Shown in pieces: positions 1 through 9,137 of a DNA stretch of 64,000 nt. Source of the stretch: Halioxenophilus aromaticivorans (GTDB lineage Bacteria > Pseudomonadota > Gammaproteobacteria > Pseudomonadales > Cellvibrionaceae); assembly GCF_042850945.1 (NCBI RefSeq), contig NZ_AP031496.1:5828001-5892000 (forward strand), read 5' to 3'. Under the pieces are notes generated by a model that was given only the letters and a program-made list of their open reading frames with translations, made no database searches and was not told the DNA's origin. Positions within the stretch are counted from its first letter, which is position 1; the number at the start of each line of letters is the position of its first letter. A program made the translations under genes and the position numbers.

Positions 1-1
1 T

Positions 2-3000
2 ACTATTGCTGTGGGTTTAATGGCGGTAAAAAATACGCCGGTGGATGCCATTCCCGATTTATCCGATGTGCAGGTGATTATTAAAACCCGCTACCCCGGC
101 CAGGCGCCCAAGGTGGTGGAAGATCAAGTCACCTATCCACTTACCACCGCCCTGCTTTCGGTGCCCGGCGCCAAAACCGTGCGCGGCTTTTCGTTTTATG
201 GCGACAGCTACATCTACGTCATTTTTGACGATGATACCGACCTCTATTGGGCCCGGGCCCGGGTGCTGGAATATCTTAACCAAGTAACCCTGCCCAGTGC
301 CGCCAAACCACAGCTGGGGCCGGATGCCACCGGAGTGGGTTGGGTTTACCTTTATGCATTGAGTGACCCCACCGGGCAATACGATTTGGCCCAACTGCGC
401 AGCTTGCAAGATTGGTTTTTAAAATACGAATTACAAACCGTTCCCGGCGTGGCGGAAGTGGCCACCGTGGGCGGCATGGTGAAACAATACCAAGTAGAGG
501 TGGACCCCCTCAAACTGCGCGCCTTTAACATCCCTTTGGCCCACATTCATACGGCAATCACCAACGCCAACCAAGAGGTCGGTGCGTCAGTGGTAGAGAT
601 GGCCGAGGCGGAATATATGGTGCGCGCCACCGGCTACATTCAAACCATCGCAGACCTAGAAACCATTCCCCTGGGTATTAATAACCAGGGCACACCGTTG
701 TTGTTAAAAGACATAGCTGATGTTCGCACCGGCCCAGCCCAACGCCGCGCCATCGCCGAGCTTAACGGCCAAGGCGAAACTGTGGGCGGGGTTGTGGTAA
801 TGCGCTTTGGCGAGAACGCCCAGCAAACCATAGATGGCGTCAAACAAAAACTGGCCAGTTTAACATCCAGTTTACCTGCCGGCGTAGAGATAACACCGGT
901 CTACGACCGCTCCCATTTAATTCAGCGCGCGGTACAGAACCTTTGGCACAAGCTGGCCGAAGAAATAGGCTTAGTGGCGCTGGTTTGTGCCGTGTTTTTA
1001 TTGCACCTGCGTTCGTCGTTGGTGGCCATTATCAGTTTGCCGGTGGCGATTTTAATAGCGTTTATCGTGATGCAATGGCAGGGCGTGAATGCCAATATCA
1101 TGTCGCTGGGTGGCATCGCCATTGCCGTGGGCGCCATGATCGACGGCGCCATAGTGATGATAGAAAACCTGCACAAGCATTGCGAACAAACGCCACTCAC
1201 CAAACACAACCGCTGGCAGGTGGTTAGCCGAGCGGCCCAGGAAGTGGGGCCGTCGCTATTTTTTAGCTTGCTGATTATCACCGTCAGCTTTGTGCCAGTA
1301 TTTGCGCTGGAGGCCCAGGAAGGCCGCATGTTTTCGCCATTAGCCTACACCAAAACCTACGCCATGGCGGCGGCAGCAGTCCTGGCCATTACCTTGGTAC
1401 CGGTACTGATGGGCTATTTTGTGCGCGGTAATATTTTGCCCGAGAATAAAAACCCGGTTAACAAAGTTTTATTGGCGCTGTACCGGCCGGTGTTGCGAGC
1501 GGTGCTGCATTACCCGAAAACCACGGTGGCGTTATCGCTATTGGTGCTGGCTAGCAGTTGGTGGCCTCTGCAACATCTTGGTAGTGAATTTATTCCGGAT
1601 TTAGACGAGGGCGATTTAATGTACATGCCCAGCACCTATCCGGGGGTTTCCATTGGCCAAGCGAGGCAAATTTTACAGCAAACCGACAAACTGATTAAAA
1701 CCCTGCCAGAGGTAGACACCGTGTTTGGCAAAATAGGCCGCGCCAACACCGCCACCGATCCAGCCCCGCTCACCATGATTGAAACGTTCATCCAGTTTAA
1801 ACCGCAATCGCAATGGCGTGCCGGGAAAACCAAACAGGATTTAATCGATGAATTAAACCAAAGGGTGCAACTACCCGGCTTAACTAACGCCTGGGTACAG
1901 CCCATTAAAACACGCATCGATATGTTGGCCACCGGAATAAAAACACCGCTGGGCATTAAAGTGGCCGGCCCGGACATCAACCAAATACAAACCATTGGTA
2001 AGCAAATAGAGCACTTGTTGGCGGATATTCCCGGTACCGCCTCGGTGTATTCCGAACGGGTTGCCAGTGGCCGATACCTGACCTTGGATATTAATCGCTT
2101 GGCCGCAGCGCGCTACAATGTGTCGGTTGCCGAAATTCAAACCTTTTTGGCCTCAGCCATTGGCGGCATCAGTATTAGTGAATCGGTGGAAGGTTTAGAA
2201 CGCTACCCCATTAACGTGCGCTATCCACAACAGTATCGCGATTCGCCAGAAGCCATTGCGCAGCTCCCCATGGTAACCCAGCAGGGCATTCAAATTACCC
2301 TGGGTGATGTTGCCACCATTAGCGTGGACAGTGGCCCGCCGATTTTAAAAAGCGAAAACGCGCGGCTTAACGGTTGGACCCTGGTGGATATTAAAAACCG
2401 CGACCTAGGTGGCTATGTGGCTGAGGCACAACAGATGTTGGCCCAGCAATTAACGCTGCCGGCAGGCTACTCGTTAACCTGGGCCGGCCAGTACGAGTAC
2501 CTGGCCCGGGCAAAAGCAAAATTCACCACCATCATCCCGATTACCTTAGCCATTATTGTGGTGCTGTTGTATTTGAATTTTCGCAGCTTCACCGAGGTGG
2601 CCATTTTAATCGGCACCTTTCCTTTGGCGTTGGTTGGCAGCGTTTGGTTAATGTACGGCCTGGATTTTAATTTTTCGGTGGCGGTGGCCGTGGGCATGAT
2701 TGCCTTAGCCGGGGTTGCCATTGAAACCGGCATCATCATGTTAGTATTTTTAAAGTCGGCCATGGCTAACCTTGAGGCCCGCGACAACTCCAACCGGACG
2801 GCTGTTGAGCAAGCACTGGCGGAGGGGGCCAGCCGGCGCCTACGGCCGGTGATGATGACCGCCATAGCCACCATTGCTGGCCTGGTGCCAGTACTATTTG
2901 GCAGCGGCACCGGCAGCGAAGTTATGAGCCGATTGGCCGCCCCCATGGTGGGTGGCATGCTCACCACACTGCTGCTAACACTATTGTTACTACCGGCTAT

Positions 3001-3040
3001 TTACAGCTGGCGCTACCAGCGTGGGGCACTTTCTGATTAA
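2..3040 (+). CDS. cusA: CusA/CzcA-type heavy-metal RND efflux pump, 3' part
   Basis: Inner-membrane RND permease that drives proton-coupled efflux of metal ions through a CusABC-type tripartite complex. The reading frame is open to the left edge, so only about 40 N-terminal residues are missing (1,009 residues visible from the first in-frame start; family about 1,045). NTPVDAIPDLSDVQV near the start, GAMIDGAIVMIENLH in the TM4 region and GVAIETGIIML in the TM10 region are typical of the CusA branch. The methionines that form the Cu(I)/Ag(I) site in E. coli CusA appear conserved in MYMPSTYPG, LTMIETF and RIDMLATG. The lysine of CusA in the RPKAMT segment is replaced (RPVMMT here), as in CzcA-like pumps, so metal specificity is uncertain. 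The other pump subunits would lie to the left. Family assignment is secure; Cu/Ag specificity is inference. Confidence 0.93.
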   Translation, partial: TIAVGLMAVKNTPVDAIPDLSDVQVIIKTRYPGQAPKVVEDQVTYPLTTALLSVPGAKTVRGFSFYGDSYIYVIFDDDTDLYWARARVLEYLNQVTLPSAAKPQLGPDATGVGWVYLYALSDPTGQYDLAQLRSLQDWFLKYELQTVPGVAEVATVGGMVKQYQVEVDPLKLRAFNIPLAHIHTAITNANQEVGASVVEMAEAEYMVRATGYIQTIADLETIPLGINNQGTPLLLKDIADVRTGPAQRRAIAELNGQGETVGGVVVMRFGENAQQTIDGVKQKLASLTSSLPAGVEITPVYDRSHLIQRAVQNLWHKLAEEIGLVALVCAVFLLHLRSSLVAIISLPVAILIAFIVMQWQGVNANIMSLGGIAIAVGAMIDGAIVMIENLHKHCEQTPLTKHNRWQVVSRAAQEVGPSLFFSLLIITVSFVPVFALEAQEGRMFSPLAYTKTYAMAAAAVLAITLVPVLMGYFVRGNILPENKNPVNKVLLALYRPVLRAVLHYPKTTVALSLLVLASSWWPLQHLGSEFIPDLDEGDLMYMPSTYPGVSIGQARQILQQTDKLIKTLPEVDTVFGKIGRANTATDPAPLTMIETFIQFKPQSQWRAGKTKQDLIDELNQRVQLPGLTNAWVQPIKTRIDMLATGIKTPLGIKVAGPDINQIQTIGKQIEHLLADIPGTASVYSERVASGRYLTLDINRLAAARYNVSVAEIQTFLASAIGGISISESVEGLERYPINVRYPQQYRDSPEAIAQLPMVTQQGIQITLGDVATISVDSGPPILKSENARLNGWTLVDIKNRDLGGYVAEAQQMLAQQLTLPAGYSLTWAGQYEYLARAKAKFTTIIPITLAIIVVLLYLNFRSFTEVAILIGTFPLALVGSVWLMYGLDFNFSVAVAVGMIALAGVAIETGIIMLVFLKSAMANLEARDNSNRTAVEQALAEGASRRLRPVMMTAIATIAGLVPVLFGSGTGSEVMSRLAAPMVGGMLTTLLLTLLLLPAIYSWRYQRGALSD

Positions 3041-3112
3041 TCCGTACTCTTATTTTGAAGCGCGAAGCGGCGATAATACCGCTTCTTAATGTGTACCGAA
3101 AAAGGAGTGAGC

Positions 3113-4126
3113 ATGAAAGCCGTTGGCTACCAAGACACCAGTGAGCGCGCCGTAGAGGGCTGCTTGCAGGATATCGACATTGCCAAACCTAGCCCCGGGG
3201 CAAAGGATTTATTGGTGGCGATTCAGGCGATTTCGGTAAACCCCATCGATACCAAAATTCGGCGCCGCGCCGCCGCAGATGCTGGCCAGTACAAGATTCT
3301 GGGGTGGGATGCCGTCGGTGTGGTGGAGGCGGTAGGTGCCGAGGTCAACCGATTTAAACCCGGCGACCGCGTGTTCTACGCCGGCGACGCCGCCCGGCCT
3401 GGTGTTAACGCCGAGTACAACCTGGTAGATGAACGCATTGTTGGCAAAGCACCGCTGCAACTGAGCAACGCTGAGGCCGCCGCCATGCCACTGACCTCGG
3501 TTACCGCCTGGGAAATTTTATTTGACCGATTGCAAATCAATGTTGGCAAAAGTGCTAGCCAGCAACGATTATTAATCATCGGTGGCGCCGGCGGTGTTGG
3601 CTCCATTATGACCCAGCTAGCGCGCAAGCTCACCGGTATTGAGGTGATTGCCACCGCTTCTCGGGAATCCACCCAGGCCTGGGTTAAGAAAATGGGCGCC
3701 CATCATGTGATAGACCACAGCAAGCCGCTAAGTGAAGAACTCAGCGAGCTGGGCATTGATGGTGTAGATTACGTTGCCAGCCTTACCCATACCCACGAAC
3801 ACGTTAGCGAAATACAAAAAGTACTTAAGCCCCAGGGCAAGCTAGCGCTGATCGACGACCCAGATGTGTTTGATATAAAAATCTTTAAAGATAAATCTAT
3901 ATCCATTCACTGGGAATTGATGTACACCCGTATTAAATACAATACACCGGATATGGCGGCCCAGGGGCAGATATTATCTGAGGTAGCCTACCTGCTAGAT
4001 GAAGGCGTGCTGCAAACCACGCAGACGGAACACTTTGGCACTATTAACGCCAAGAATTTAACCTTGGCTCACCGGGCCATTGAAACCAATAAAACCCTCG
4101 GCAAAATCGTACTGGAAGGATTCTAG
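3113..4126 (+). CDS. MDR-family zinc-type alcohol dehydrogenase-like oxidoreductase
   Basis: Medium-chain dehydrogenase/reductase of the quinone-oxidoreductase-like subgroup, a cytosolic NAD(P)H-dependent reductase of unknown substrate. The start is the ATG of MKAVGY, preceded by AAAGGAG about 8 nt upstream; an earlier in-frame ATG (3089) lacks a ribosome site. The N-terminal GroES-like fold contains SVNPIDTKIRR and GWDAVGVVEAVG. The Rossmann fold starts near residue 155 with IIGGAGGVGSIMTQLAR, the AxxGxxG-type nucleotide site. The catalytic-zinc cysteine/histidine set and the four-cysteine structural zinc loop are absent, so it is probably zinc-independent despite the common family name. It stands alone between the pump gene and the convergent fumC. 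Confidence 0.88.
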   Translation: MKAVGYQDTSERAVEGCLQDIDIAKPSPGAKDLLVAIQAISVNPIDTKIRRRAAADAGQYKILGWDAVGVVEAVGAEVNRFKPGDRVFYAGDAARPGVNAEYNLVDERIVGKAPLQLSNAEAAAMPLTSVTAWEILFDRLQINVGKSASQQRLLIIGGAGGVGSIMTQLARKLTGIEVIATASRESTQAWVKKMGAHHVIDHSKPLSEELSELGIDGVDYVASLTHTHEHVSEIQKVLKPQGKLALIDDPDVFDIKIFKDKSISIHWELMYTRIKYNTPDMAAQGQILSEVAYLLDEGVLQTTQTEHFGTINAKNLTLAHRAIETNKTLGKIVLEGF

Positions 4127-4140
4127 GAACCTCTTTTTTT

Positions 4141-4171
4141 ACTCTGCATCGACGCATTGCCGATGCAGAGT
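4141..4171. terminator. Hairpin between convergent genes (possible terminator)
   Basis: An 11-bp perfect stem, ACTCTGCATCG / CGATGCAGAGT, encloses a 9-nt loop between the stop of the MDR oxidoreductase and the convergent fumC. A run of seven T precedes it on the plus strand rather than following it, so it is not a canonical intrinsic terminator in either direction. Its position between converging transcripts still suggests a shared 3'-end structure. Confidence 0.5.
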
Positions 4172-4224
4172 AAATTAAGCTAAGGGTTTTTCAACTCATT
4201 AATATCAACTCAACTACAGCCTCA

Positions 4225-5604
4225 TTATAGGCCACCGTGGGTCAGTTTTGCTGGGTCTAATAGCTGGGTTAATTGCTCTACAGTTAATTCCGTATTCTCC
4301 GCCGCCACATCAATAACCGGGCGTTTTTCTTTGTAGGCTTGCTTGGCAATTTCTGCGGCTTTTAAATAACCAATCACCGGATTAAGCGCGGTAACCAAAA
4401 TAGGGTTGCGGGCCAGCGCCTCTTGCAGTTTGTCTTCATTCACTTTGAAGCTGGCAATGGCTTTGTCGGCCAGTAATTCACTGACGTTGGTCAACAGTTC
4501 AATGCTCTGCAGTAGATTATAGGCAATCATCGGCAGCATCACGTTTAATTCAAAATTACCGGCCTGGCCACCCACAGTAATGGCAGCATCGTTGCCGATT
4601 ACCTGGGCAGCCACCATGGCGGCTGCCTCGGGTATCACCGGGTTGACTTTACCCGGCATAATGGAGGAGCCGGGCTGCAACGCCTGCAATTCAATTTCCC
4701 CCAAACCTGCCAGCGGGCCGGAGTTCATCCAGCGTAAATCGTTGGCGATTTTCATAATGGTTACCGCCGTGGTTTTAAGCTGGCCGGATAAGGCGACGGC
4801 AATATCTTGGGAGCTGATGTGGCTGAAAAAATTATCCGCCGGCTTAAAGTTTAAACCGGTATCGGCATTCAAGGCATCGGCGTATTGTTGCGCGAATTCT
4901 GGGTGGGCGTTAATGCCGGTACCTACGGCGGTGCCACCTTGGGCCAGGGTTTGCAAACTTGGCTCTAGCTGTTGCAAATGGGCAATATTTTGCTCAATTT
5001 GCGTCGCCCACCCGTTTAGGCTTTGGCTCATGCGCACCGGCATGGCGTCCATTAAATGGGTGCGGCCGGTTTTTACAAATTGGTCCACGGAGCTTGCTTT
5101 AACACGAGTGGTTTTCGCTAAGTGAGCCAGCGCCGGCAATAGTTTTTGATGCAGCTCGATGGCCGCACTGATGTGAATACTGGAGGGAATAATATCGTTA
5201 CTGCTTTGGCCACAATTAACGTGGTCGTTAGGGCTAACATTGTCGCCATAAACACGGCTAGCCAAGGTTGCCAACACTTCGTTGGCGTTCATATTAGAGC
5301 TGGTGCCAGAACCGGTTTGAAACACATCCACCGGAAAGTGGCTCATCAATTCTGGGGCTTGTAGCAGATCATCCACCACCGTCTCTATGGCGTCTGCCAT
5401 TTTGGCCGGAATTTGATCCAACTGACTGTTAGCTTTCGCAGCGGCAGACTTAGCTCTCAGTAGAGCTTTAATAAACGATTCCGGCATGGCCAAGCCACTC
5501 ACCGTAAAATTGTTGATGGCGCGTTGTGTTTGGGCACCGTACAAGGCATCCGCCGGTACTTCCAACTCACCCATGCTGTCACGTTCGATTCGTGTATTAG
5601 TCAT
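4225..5604 (-). CDS. fumC: Class II fumarate hydratase
   Basis: Iron-independent fumarase of the TCA cycle (fumarate + water to L-malate), a cytosolic homotetramer. The 459-residue length matches the family. GSSIMPGKVNP is the fumarase/aspartase superfamily signature carrying the catalytic serine loop. TGSGTSSNMN, GQSSNDIIPSS and GRTHLMDAMPVRM are the other active-site segments. The ATG start has AAAGGAT about 8 nt upstream. It lies about 50 nt downstream of a FagA-like gene on the same strand and the pair is preceded by a strong Fur box. That matches the iron-repressed fagA-fumC-(orfX)-sodA order known from Pseudomonas aeruginosa, where FumC replaces Fe-S fumarases under iron limitation; no sodA is visible here. 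Confidence 0.97.
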   Translation of the reverse strand: MTNTRIERDSMGELEVPADALYGAQTQRAINNFTVSGLAMPESFIKALLRAKSAAAKANSQLDQIPAKMADAIETVVDDLLQAPELMSHFPVDVFQTGSGTSSNMNANEVLATLASRVYGDNVSPNDHVNCGQSSNDIIPSSIHISAAIELHQKLLPALAHLAKTTRVKASSVDQFVKTGRTHLMDAMPVRMSQSLNGWATQIEQNIAHLQQLEPSLQTLAQGGTAVGTGINAHPEFAQQYADALNADTGLNFKPADNFFSHISSQDIAVALSGQLKTTAVTIMKIANDLRWMNSGPLAGLGEIELQALQPGSSIMPGKVNPVIPEAAAMVAAQVIGNDAAITVGGQAGNFELNVMLPMIAYNLLQSIELLTNVSELLADKAIASFKVNEDKLQEALARNPILVTALNPVIGYLKAAEIAKQAYKEKRPVIDVAAENTELTVEQLTQLLDPAKLTHGGL

Positions 5605-5654
5605 ATTGGGTATCCTTTACATGATGAAGTTTAGTTCTTGCGACAAAGCCTGCC

Positions 5655-6032
5655 CTAGTGCACTAACCCAGCCTGCACATAGCGACTGGATATCGCCAAT
5701 TCTTGGTACAAACGGCGCACGTGTGCTTCCCTTGCCGGGTTATCGCACAGCTGTTTTAACCCGCATAATGGCTTGTAAATGTGATCCAGGCAGCTGCAGC
5801 GCCAATGGGCGGGTAACAGGTCGTCCAGTACCGTTTCCAGTAGTAACTGAAACTGGAAGTGATAACGGCGACGCTGCCTTGCCGTGCTACAGCAGCCGCA
5901 AGGAGCTTGTGATATAGACCTCAAATTGCAACAACGTTCTCGCGCCAGCCAATGCGTAATCAATTGGGGATTATCCGGCTCCACTGCCCAACGCACCTTG
6001 TGCCGTAGTTGCGCCAAGTTCGACTCTACCAT
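5655..6032 (-). CDS. fagA: FagA-like protein (fumC-associated)
   Basis: Small protein of 125 residues resembling the FagA family encoded just upstream of fumC in pseudomonads; molecular function unknown. Family-like features are a PDNPQLITHWLARERC segment, an HWRCSCLDHIYKPL segment and many cysteines. I place the start at the ATG of MVESNLAQLR, preceded by GGGAG about 9 nt upstream; the frame extends 26 codons further upstream without a convincing ribosome site and into the promoter region. It is probably co-transcribed with fumC under the Fur box at 6134-6152. The FagA name rests on context and remembered similarity and should be confirmed. Confidence 0.72.
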   Translation of the reverse strand: MVESNLAQLRHKVRWAVEPDNPQLITHWLARERCCNLRSISQAPCGCCSTARQRRRYHFQFQLLLETVLDDLLPAHWRCSCLDHIYKPLCGLKQLCDNPAREAHVRRLYQELAISSRYVQAGLVH

Positions 6033-6133
6033 TTGAATCGCTCCCGATTTGGAGAATGGAGAATGGGGAATGGAGAACAGGGAGCGGCGAACATAACGAT
6101 CACTGCCCACCCCAGACTGGACGCTTATAATAT

Positions 6134-6152
6134 ATTAATGATAATCATTTGC
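6134..6152 (-). promoter_or_regulatory. Fur box upstream of fagA-fumC
   Basis: The core AATGATAATCATT is an uninterrupted match to the centre of the 19-bp Fur consensus GATAATGATAATCATTATC, about 15 of 19 positions overall. It lies about 100 nt upstream of the fagA-like start on the same strand, as expected for an iron-repressed promoter of fagA-fumC. Confidence 0.85.
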
Positions 6153-6288
6153 AATAAGATTTGCAGCATTCTCCCCAACTGAACACGACTGTAACTGGTT
6201 AGATAGGGGGAAATTGGTAGTTTAGGCTTGGGCAGGCTAGAGGTGCAGGTCGGCATCGTAGCCGCCAACCTCATTTTCAACGTTGTAT

Positions 6289-6417
6289 TTAATCAACAGC
6301 GGTCCGCAGACAGCCACTGTTGATTAATTGAGGATTATCTGGGCATTCGGCGTAACGCACCTGTCGCCTGAGTCGTATCAGCTGAGCTTGCTGAACTGTC
6401 TGGGGACTCATTACCAT
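6289..6417 (-). pseudogene. Decayed second fagA-like gene
   Basis: A 42-codon reading frame begins MVMSPQTVQQ and contains RRQVRYAECPDNPQLINS. This aligns with RHKVRWAVEPDNPQLITH in the FagA-like protein at 5655-6032. The frame then stops at TAA and no further FagA-like sequence is visible downstream, including the cysteine-rich second half. It is oriented like fagA and has its own Fur-type palindrome 26 nt upstream of the start. It is either a truncated duplicate or, less likely, a short functional peptide. Confidence 0.62.
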
Positions 6418-6442
6418 AATTTAGAGCGCTCAACACTTTAGT

Positions 6443-6461
6443 GCAAATGATTATCATTACA
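6443..6461 (-). promoter_or_regulatory. Second Fur box
   Basis: AAATGATTATCATTA is a near-perfect core of the inverted Fur consensus (about 15 of 19 positions). It sits immediately upstream of the decayed fagA-like frame on the minus strand and about 115 nt upstream of the VOC gene on the plus strand. It could therefore be a relic of a duplicated fagA promoter, or could control the VOC/WYL genes. Confidence 0.75.
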
Positions 6462-6576
6462 TTAATTATTTTGTAACTAGTCTCTTTGCTACTGACACCA
6501 GGCTGTCAGTAGGGGGCAGTCACAATGGCTGCATCCATAGAACTTGGATGCCCCTCAAACTACCCTGGAGAATGAT

Positions 6577-6942
6577 ATGAACAACCAACCGCTGACTACC
6601 TGGTTCGAAATCCCTACCACCGATTACCCTCGCGCTAAAGCCTTTTATGAAGCCGTATTCGCCACCAAACTGCACGAAGAAACCCATCAAGACTTAACCA
6701 TGGCGATATTCCCCCATACCGAGCCGCACAGCGGCGGGGCCGTGGTTAAATGCCCGCAAAGCACACCGAGCGATAACGGCGTGGTGGTGTATCTCTATAC
6801 AATGGAGTTGGACGCAACCCTGGCTCGCATTGAAGCCAACGGTGGTAGTATTGTGCTACCCAAAACAGAGATTCCCGCAGGCATCATTGCTTTGTTTATC
6901 GATAGCGAAGGCAATCGTGTAGGCCTGCACAGCCAAGGTTAG
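6577..6942 (+). CDS. VOC (glyoxalase/bleomycin-resistance) family protein
   Basis: A 121-residue vicinal-oxygen-chelate fold protein; substrate unknown. It begins MNNQPLTTWFEIPTTDYPRA, with the beta-alpha-beta start typical of the family (WFEIPTTDYPRAKAFYEAVF) and a second half-module ending FIDSEGNRVGLHS, which carries the common E/H metal-ligand position. The ATG follows GGAG by about 7 nt; an upstream in-frame start at 6544 has no ribosome site. Its stop is 14 nt before the WYL regulator, so the two form an operon. Pairs of a VOC/YciI-type protein with a YafY-like regulator are common. Confidence 0.85.
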   Translation: MNNQPLTTWFEIPTTDYPRAKAFYEAVFATKLHEETHQDLTMAIFPHTEPHSGGAVVKCPQSTPSDNGVVVYLYTMELDATLARIEANGGSIVLPKTEIPAGIIALFIDSEGNRVGLHSQG

Positions 6943-6956
6943 AGGGAGGTAACCCG

Positions 6957-7697
6957 ATGCGCCGAGCCGACCGATTGTTTCAAATGGTGCAGATTCTACG
7001 ACGCGGCAAGGTCATCACCGCCGCCGCCATGGCCGAAGAGCTGGAAATAAGCGAACGCACGGCGTATCGGGATTTACAGGATTTATCCGCCCGCGGCGTA
7101 CCCATCCGGGCTGAGGCCGGTATTGGCTATCAGCTAGAGAGTGGCTTTGATATTCCGCCGCTGATGTTTAACCAGGACGAGCTGGAAAGCTTAGTCATCG
7201 CGGCTCGGATGTTAGACGCCTGGGCGGACCCGCAAACTAAACGCCAAATACAGTCGGCCCTGGAGAAAATCGAGCAGGCGCTGCCCAATAAATTGCGCGA
7301 CCGGCCAGCGCGGGTAAAAGTGTTTGCGCCGGATTTTTTAACCCAGGCCAATATTTGGCAGGCGTTACCGGATATTCGCCAAGCCGTTAACGAAAAGCGT
7401 AAATTGCAGTTCGACTATTGCACCGAACAACAAAAAATCAGCACCCGTACCATAAGACCTTTAGCGGTGTATTTTTGGGGCCGGGTTTGGACTTGTGTTG
7501 GCTGGTGCGAACTGCGCGATGATTTTCGAAACTTTCGATTAGATCGAATGACCCATTGGCAGTTGTCGGCACACAGTTATGTCGACGAACCCGGCAAAAC
7601 CCTAGCCGACTTTGAAGCACTGCATATGCAGCCAGATTGCGAAGACTTCGCCAACCACTTTGCACGCAAAAAACTCGGCGACACACCTGCCCAATAA
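6957..7697 (+). CDS. YafY-type HTH/WYL-domain transcriptional regulator
   Basis: A 246-residue DNA-binding regulator. Residues about 1-55 form a DeoR-like winged helix-turn-helix (ITAAAMAEELEISERTAYRD). Residues about 140-210 form a WYL domain, a ligand- or oligonucleotide-sensing SH3-like fold, here with RTIRPLAVYFWGRVWTCVGW in place of the exact WYL triad. GAGGGAGGT precedes the ATG by about 5 nt, a strong ribosome site. It is the second gene of the VOC operon and probably regulates it; the signal is unknown. Confidence 0.9.
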   Translation: MRRADRLFQMVQILRRGKVITAAAMAEELEISERTAYRDLQDLSARGVPIRAEAGIGYQLESGFDIPPLMFNQDELESLVIAARMLDAWADPQTKRQIQSALEKIEQALPNKLRDRPARVKVFAPDFLTQANIWQALPDIRQAVNEKRKLQFDYCTEQQKISTRTIRPLAVYFWGRVWTCVGWCELRDDFRNFRLDRMTHWQLSAHSYVDEPGKTLADFEALHMQPDCEDFANHFARKKLGDTPAQ

Positions 7698-7792
7698 CCC
7701 AGGGCAGCTTGTCACACAAACAACATATTTCTTCCACATGGTTGTAAACCCCAACTCGGATACTGCTTATAAAGTCGATGGGCAGTGTGCGC

Positions 7793-8878
7793 ATGCTAAA
7801 TATTTTGGTTATTTACGATGGCAAGGCCGGGCACCTTTCACAGTCGCAGGGCTTGGCGCAATTAATCGCCAAGCACCACCATAGTCGTTGTAACCTTCAG
7901 ATATTACGCGCCAAGCCCCGGTTAAAATTACTCAATAAGGCGCTGCAATTTTTAGCCCAGTATCTACCTGCTACGATTGTTCTATGCCTAGTGCGGCTCT
8001 ATAGAACTAAGGTTATTGGCGACGCAAAACACCCCGCTAAAATAACGGCGCCAAATTTGTTTATTTCCTTCGGCGGTAATTCCATAGCCTTGAACATCGC
8101 TTACCGTCGTTATTGGCGCTGCCGCAATATTGTTATTGGCAATAATTATAACGTAGGCAAAAATAGCATATCTGCGCATCTTACTGCTTTTGGTAGTCCT
8201 GCTCGCAACGCCATTGCCACCGGCATAGCGCTCAGTAAGATTGATCGCGAAAATTGCAATAGCGCCGCCACGGTAATAAAAGAGACTAACCCCCACACCC
8301 GTTATTGGGGTGTATTAATCGGCGGCAATGGTAGCGGTTATGAGTACCAACAAAGCGATTGGCAGGCATTGTCACACGGGTTAAACGAACTGAGCCAAAA
8401 ATACAGTATCCATTGGTTAATTTGTGATTCTCGCCGTACGCCACAAGGCGCCATCGAACTGCTCAACACTCAACTTGGCTCATTCACCGGTGTAAGCTTT
8501 ATTGGCTACAACCAACCGCAGCGACTGTCTATTGAAGCCGTAATGGGCGCCAGTGAGAGGCTGTTTTGTACGGAAGACAGTTTGAGTATGCTGTCCGAGG
8601 CCGTAGCCATGGCTAAACCGGTAATAAGCCTACAACCTCAAACGAATAGTCCTCGTCCGGTGCACGCAAGGATGATAAACCATATCGTTAACACCGGGTT
8701 GGTAGAACGCCAGCCTATATCTCAGTTAGCCAACTATCAGATTAATTTCTTTTTTCCGAGTGTGCCCTACGAACATCAAACGGTTGCAGTTTATAGTCGT
8801 TTGAGCGCTCTAGGCGTGCTAGATAATACCGTAGCCAGCCCCGCCGCTAACCAGCTGGCCTACCCCAGCCCCCAATAA
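7793..8878 (+). CDS. ELM1-family protein (DUF1022, GT-B-like)
   Basis: A 361-residue protein of the bacterial branch of the mitochondrial-fission ELM1 family (Pfam Mito_fiss_Elm1), a GT-B glycosyltransferase-like fold of unproven activity often found in envelope-glycan loci. Recognisable segments are ILVIYDGKAGHLSQSQGL at the start, LFISFGGNSIALNI, WGVLIGGNGSGYEY and, near the C-terminus, CTEDSLSMLSEAVAMAKPV, which resembles a sugar-nucleotide-binding loop. I favour the ATG of MLNILVIY because family members begin at this strand; an ATG five codons earlier (7778) is possible and neither has a strong ribosome site. Base composition is lower in GC than the flanking genes. Confidence 0.8.
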   Translation: MLNILVIYDGKAGHLSQSQGLAQLIAKHHHSRCNLQILRAKPRLKLLNKALQFLAQYLPATIVLCLVRLYRTKVIGDAKHPAKITAPNLFISFGGNSIALNIAYRRYWRCRNIVIGNNYNVGKNSISAHLTAFGSPARNAIATGIALSKIDRENCNSAATVIKETNPHTRYWGVLIGGNGSGYEYQQSDWQALSHGLNELSQKYSIHWLICDSRRTPQGAIELLNTQLGSFTGVSFIGYNQPQRLSIEAVMGASERLFCTEDSLSMLSEAVAMAKPVISLQPQTNSPRPVHARMINHIVNTGLVERQPISQLANYQINFFFPSVPYEHQTVAVYSRLSALGVLDNTVASPAANQLAYPSPQ

Positions 8879-9137
8879 AATCTCAACCGCCGTGATTCTT
8901 TTGACGAAGGGCTTCCACCAATTCCGCCCCCAAATAGATTACGACTGGATAACGCGTAAAATCCACTGCGCTATCCACCAAATGCTGTGTTTAAACCACT
9001 TACCGGCTTTGCAGGCGGGTACGCCCGCGCCGTTTGATGCAAATTCAATTACGCTTTAAAGCAAACGGTAAATCCAAATCAATTTGCAAGGGGCCTGAGC
9101 CAATCTTGTCGGTGCTCAATTGCTACATACCAACTTG
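8879..9137. other. Intergenic region with a possible gene remnant
   Basis: No complete gene is seen. On the minus strand at 8883-8990 a start-less frame of 35 codons reads HLVDSAVDFTRYPVV then IYLGAELVEALRQKNHGG before a TGA stop. The composition is protein-like and it could be the C-terminal remnant of a lost gene. I do not recognise the family. Confidence 0.35.
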
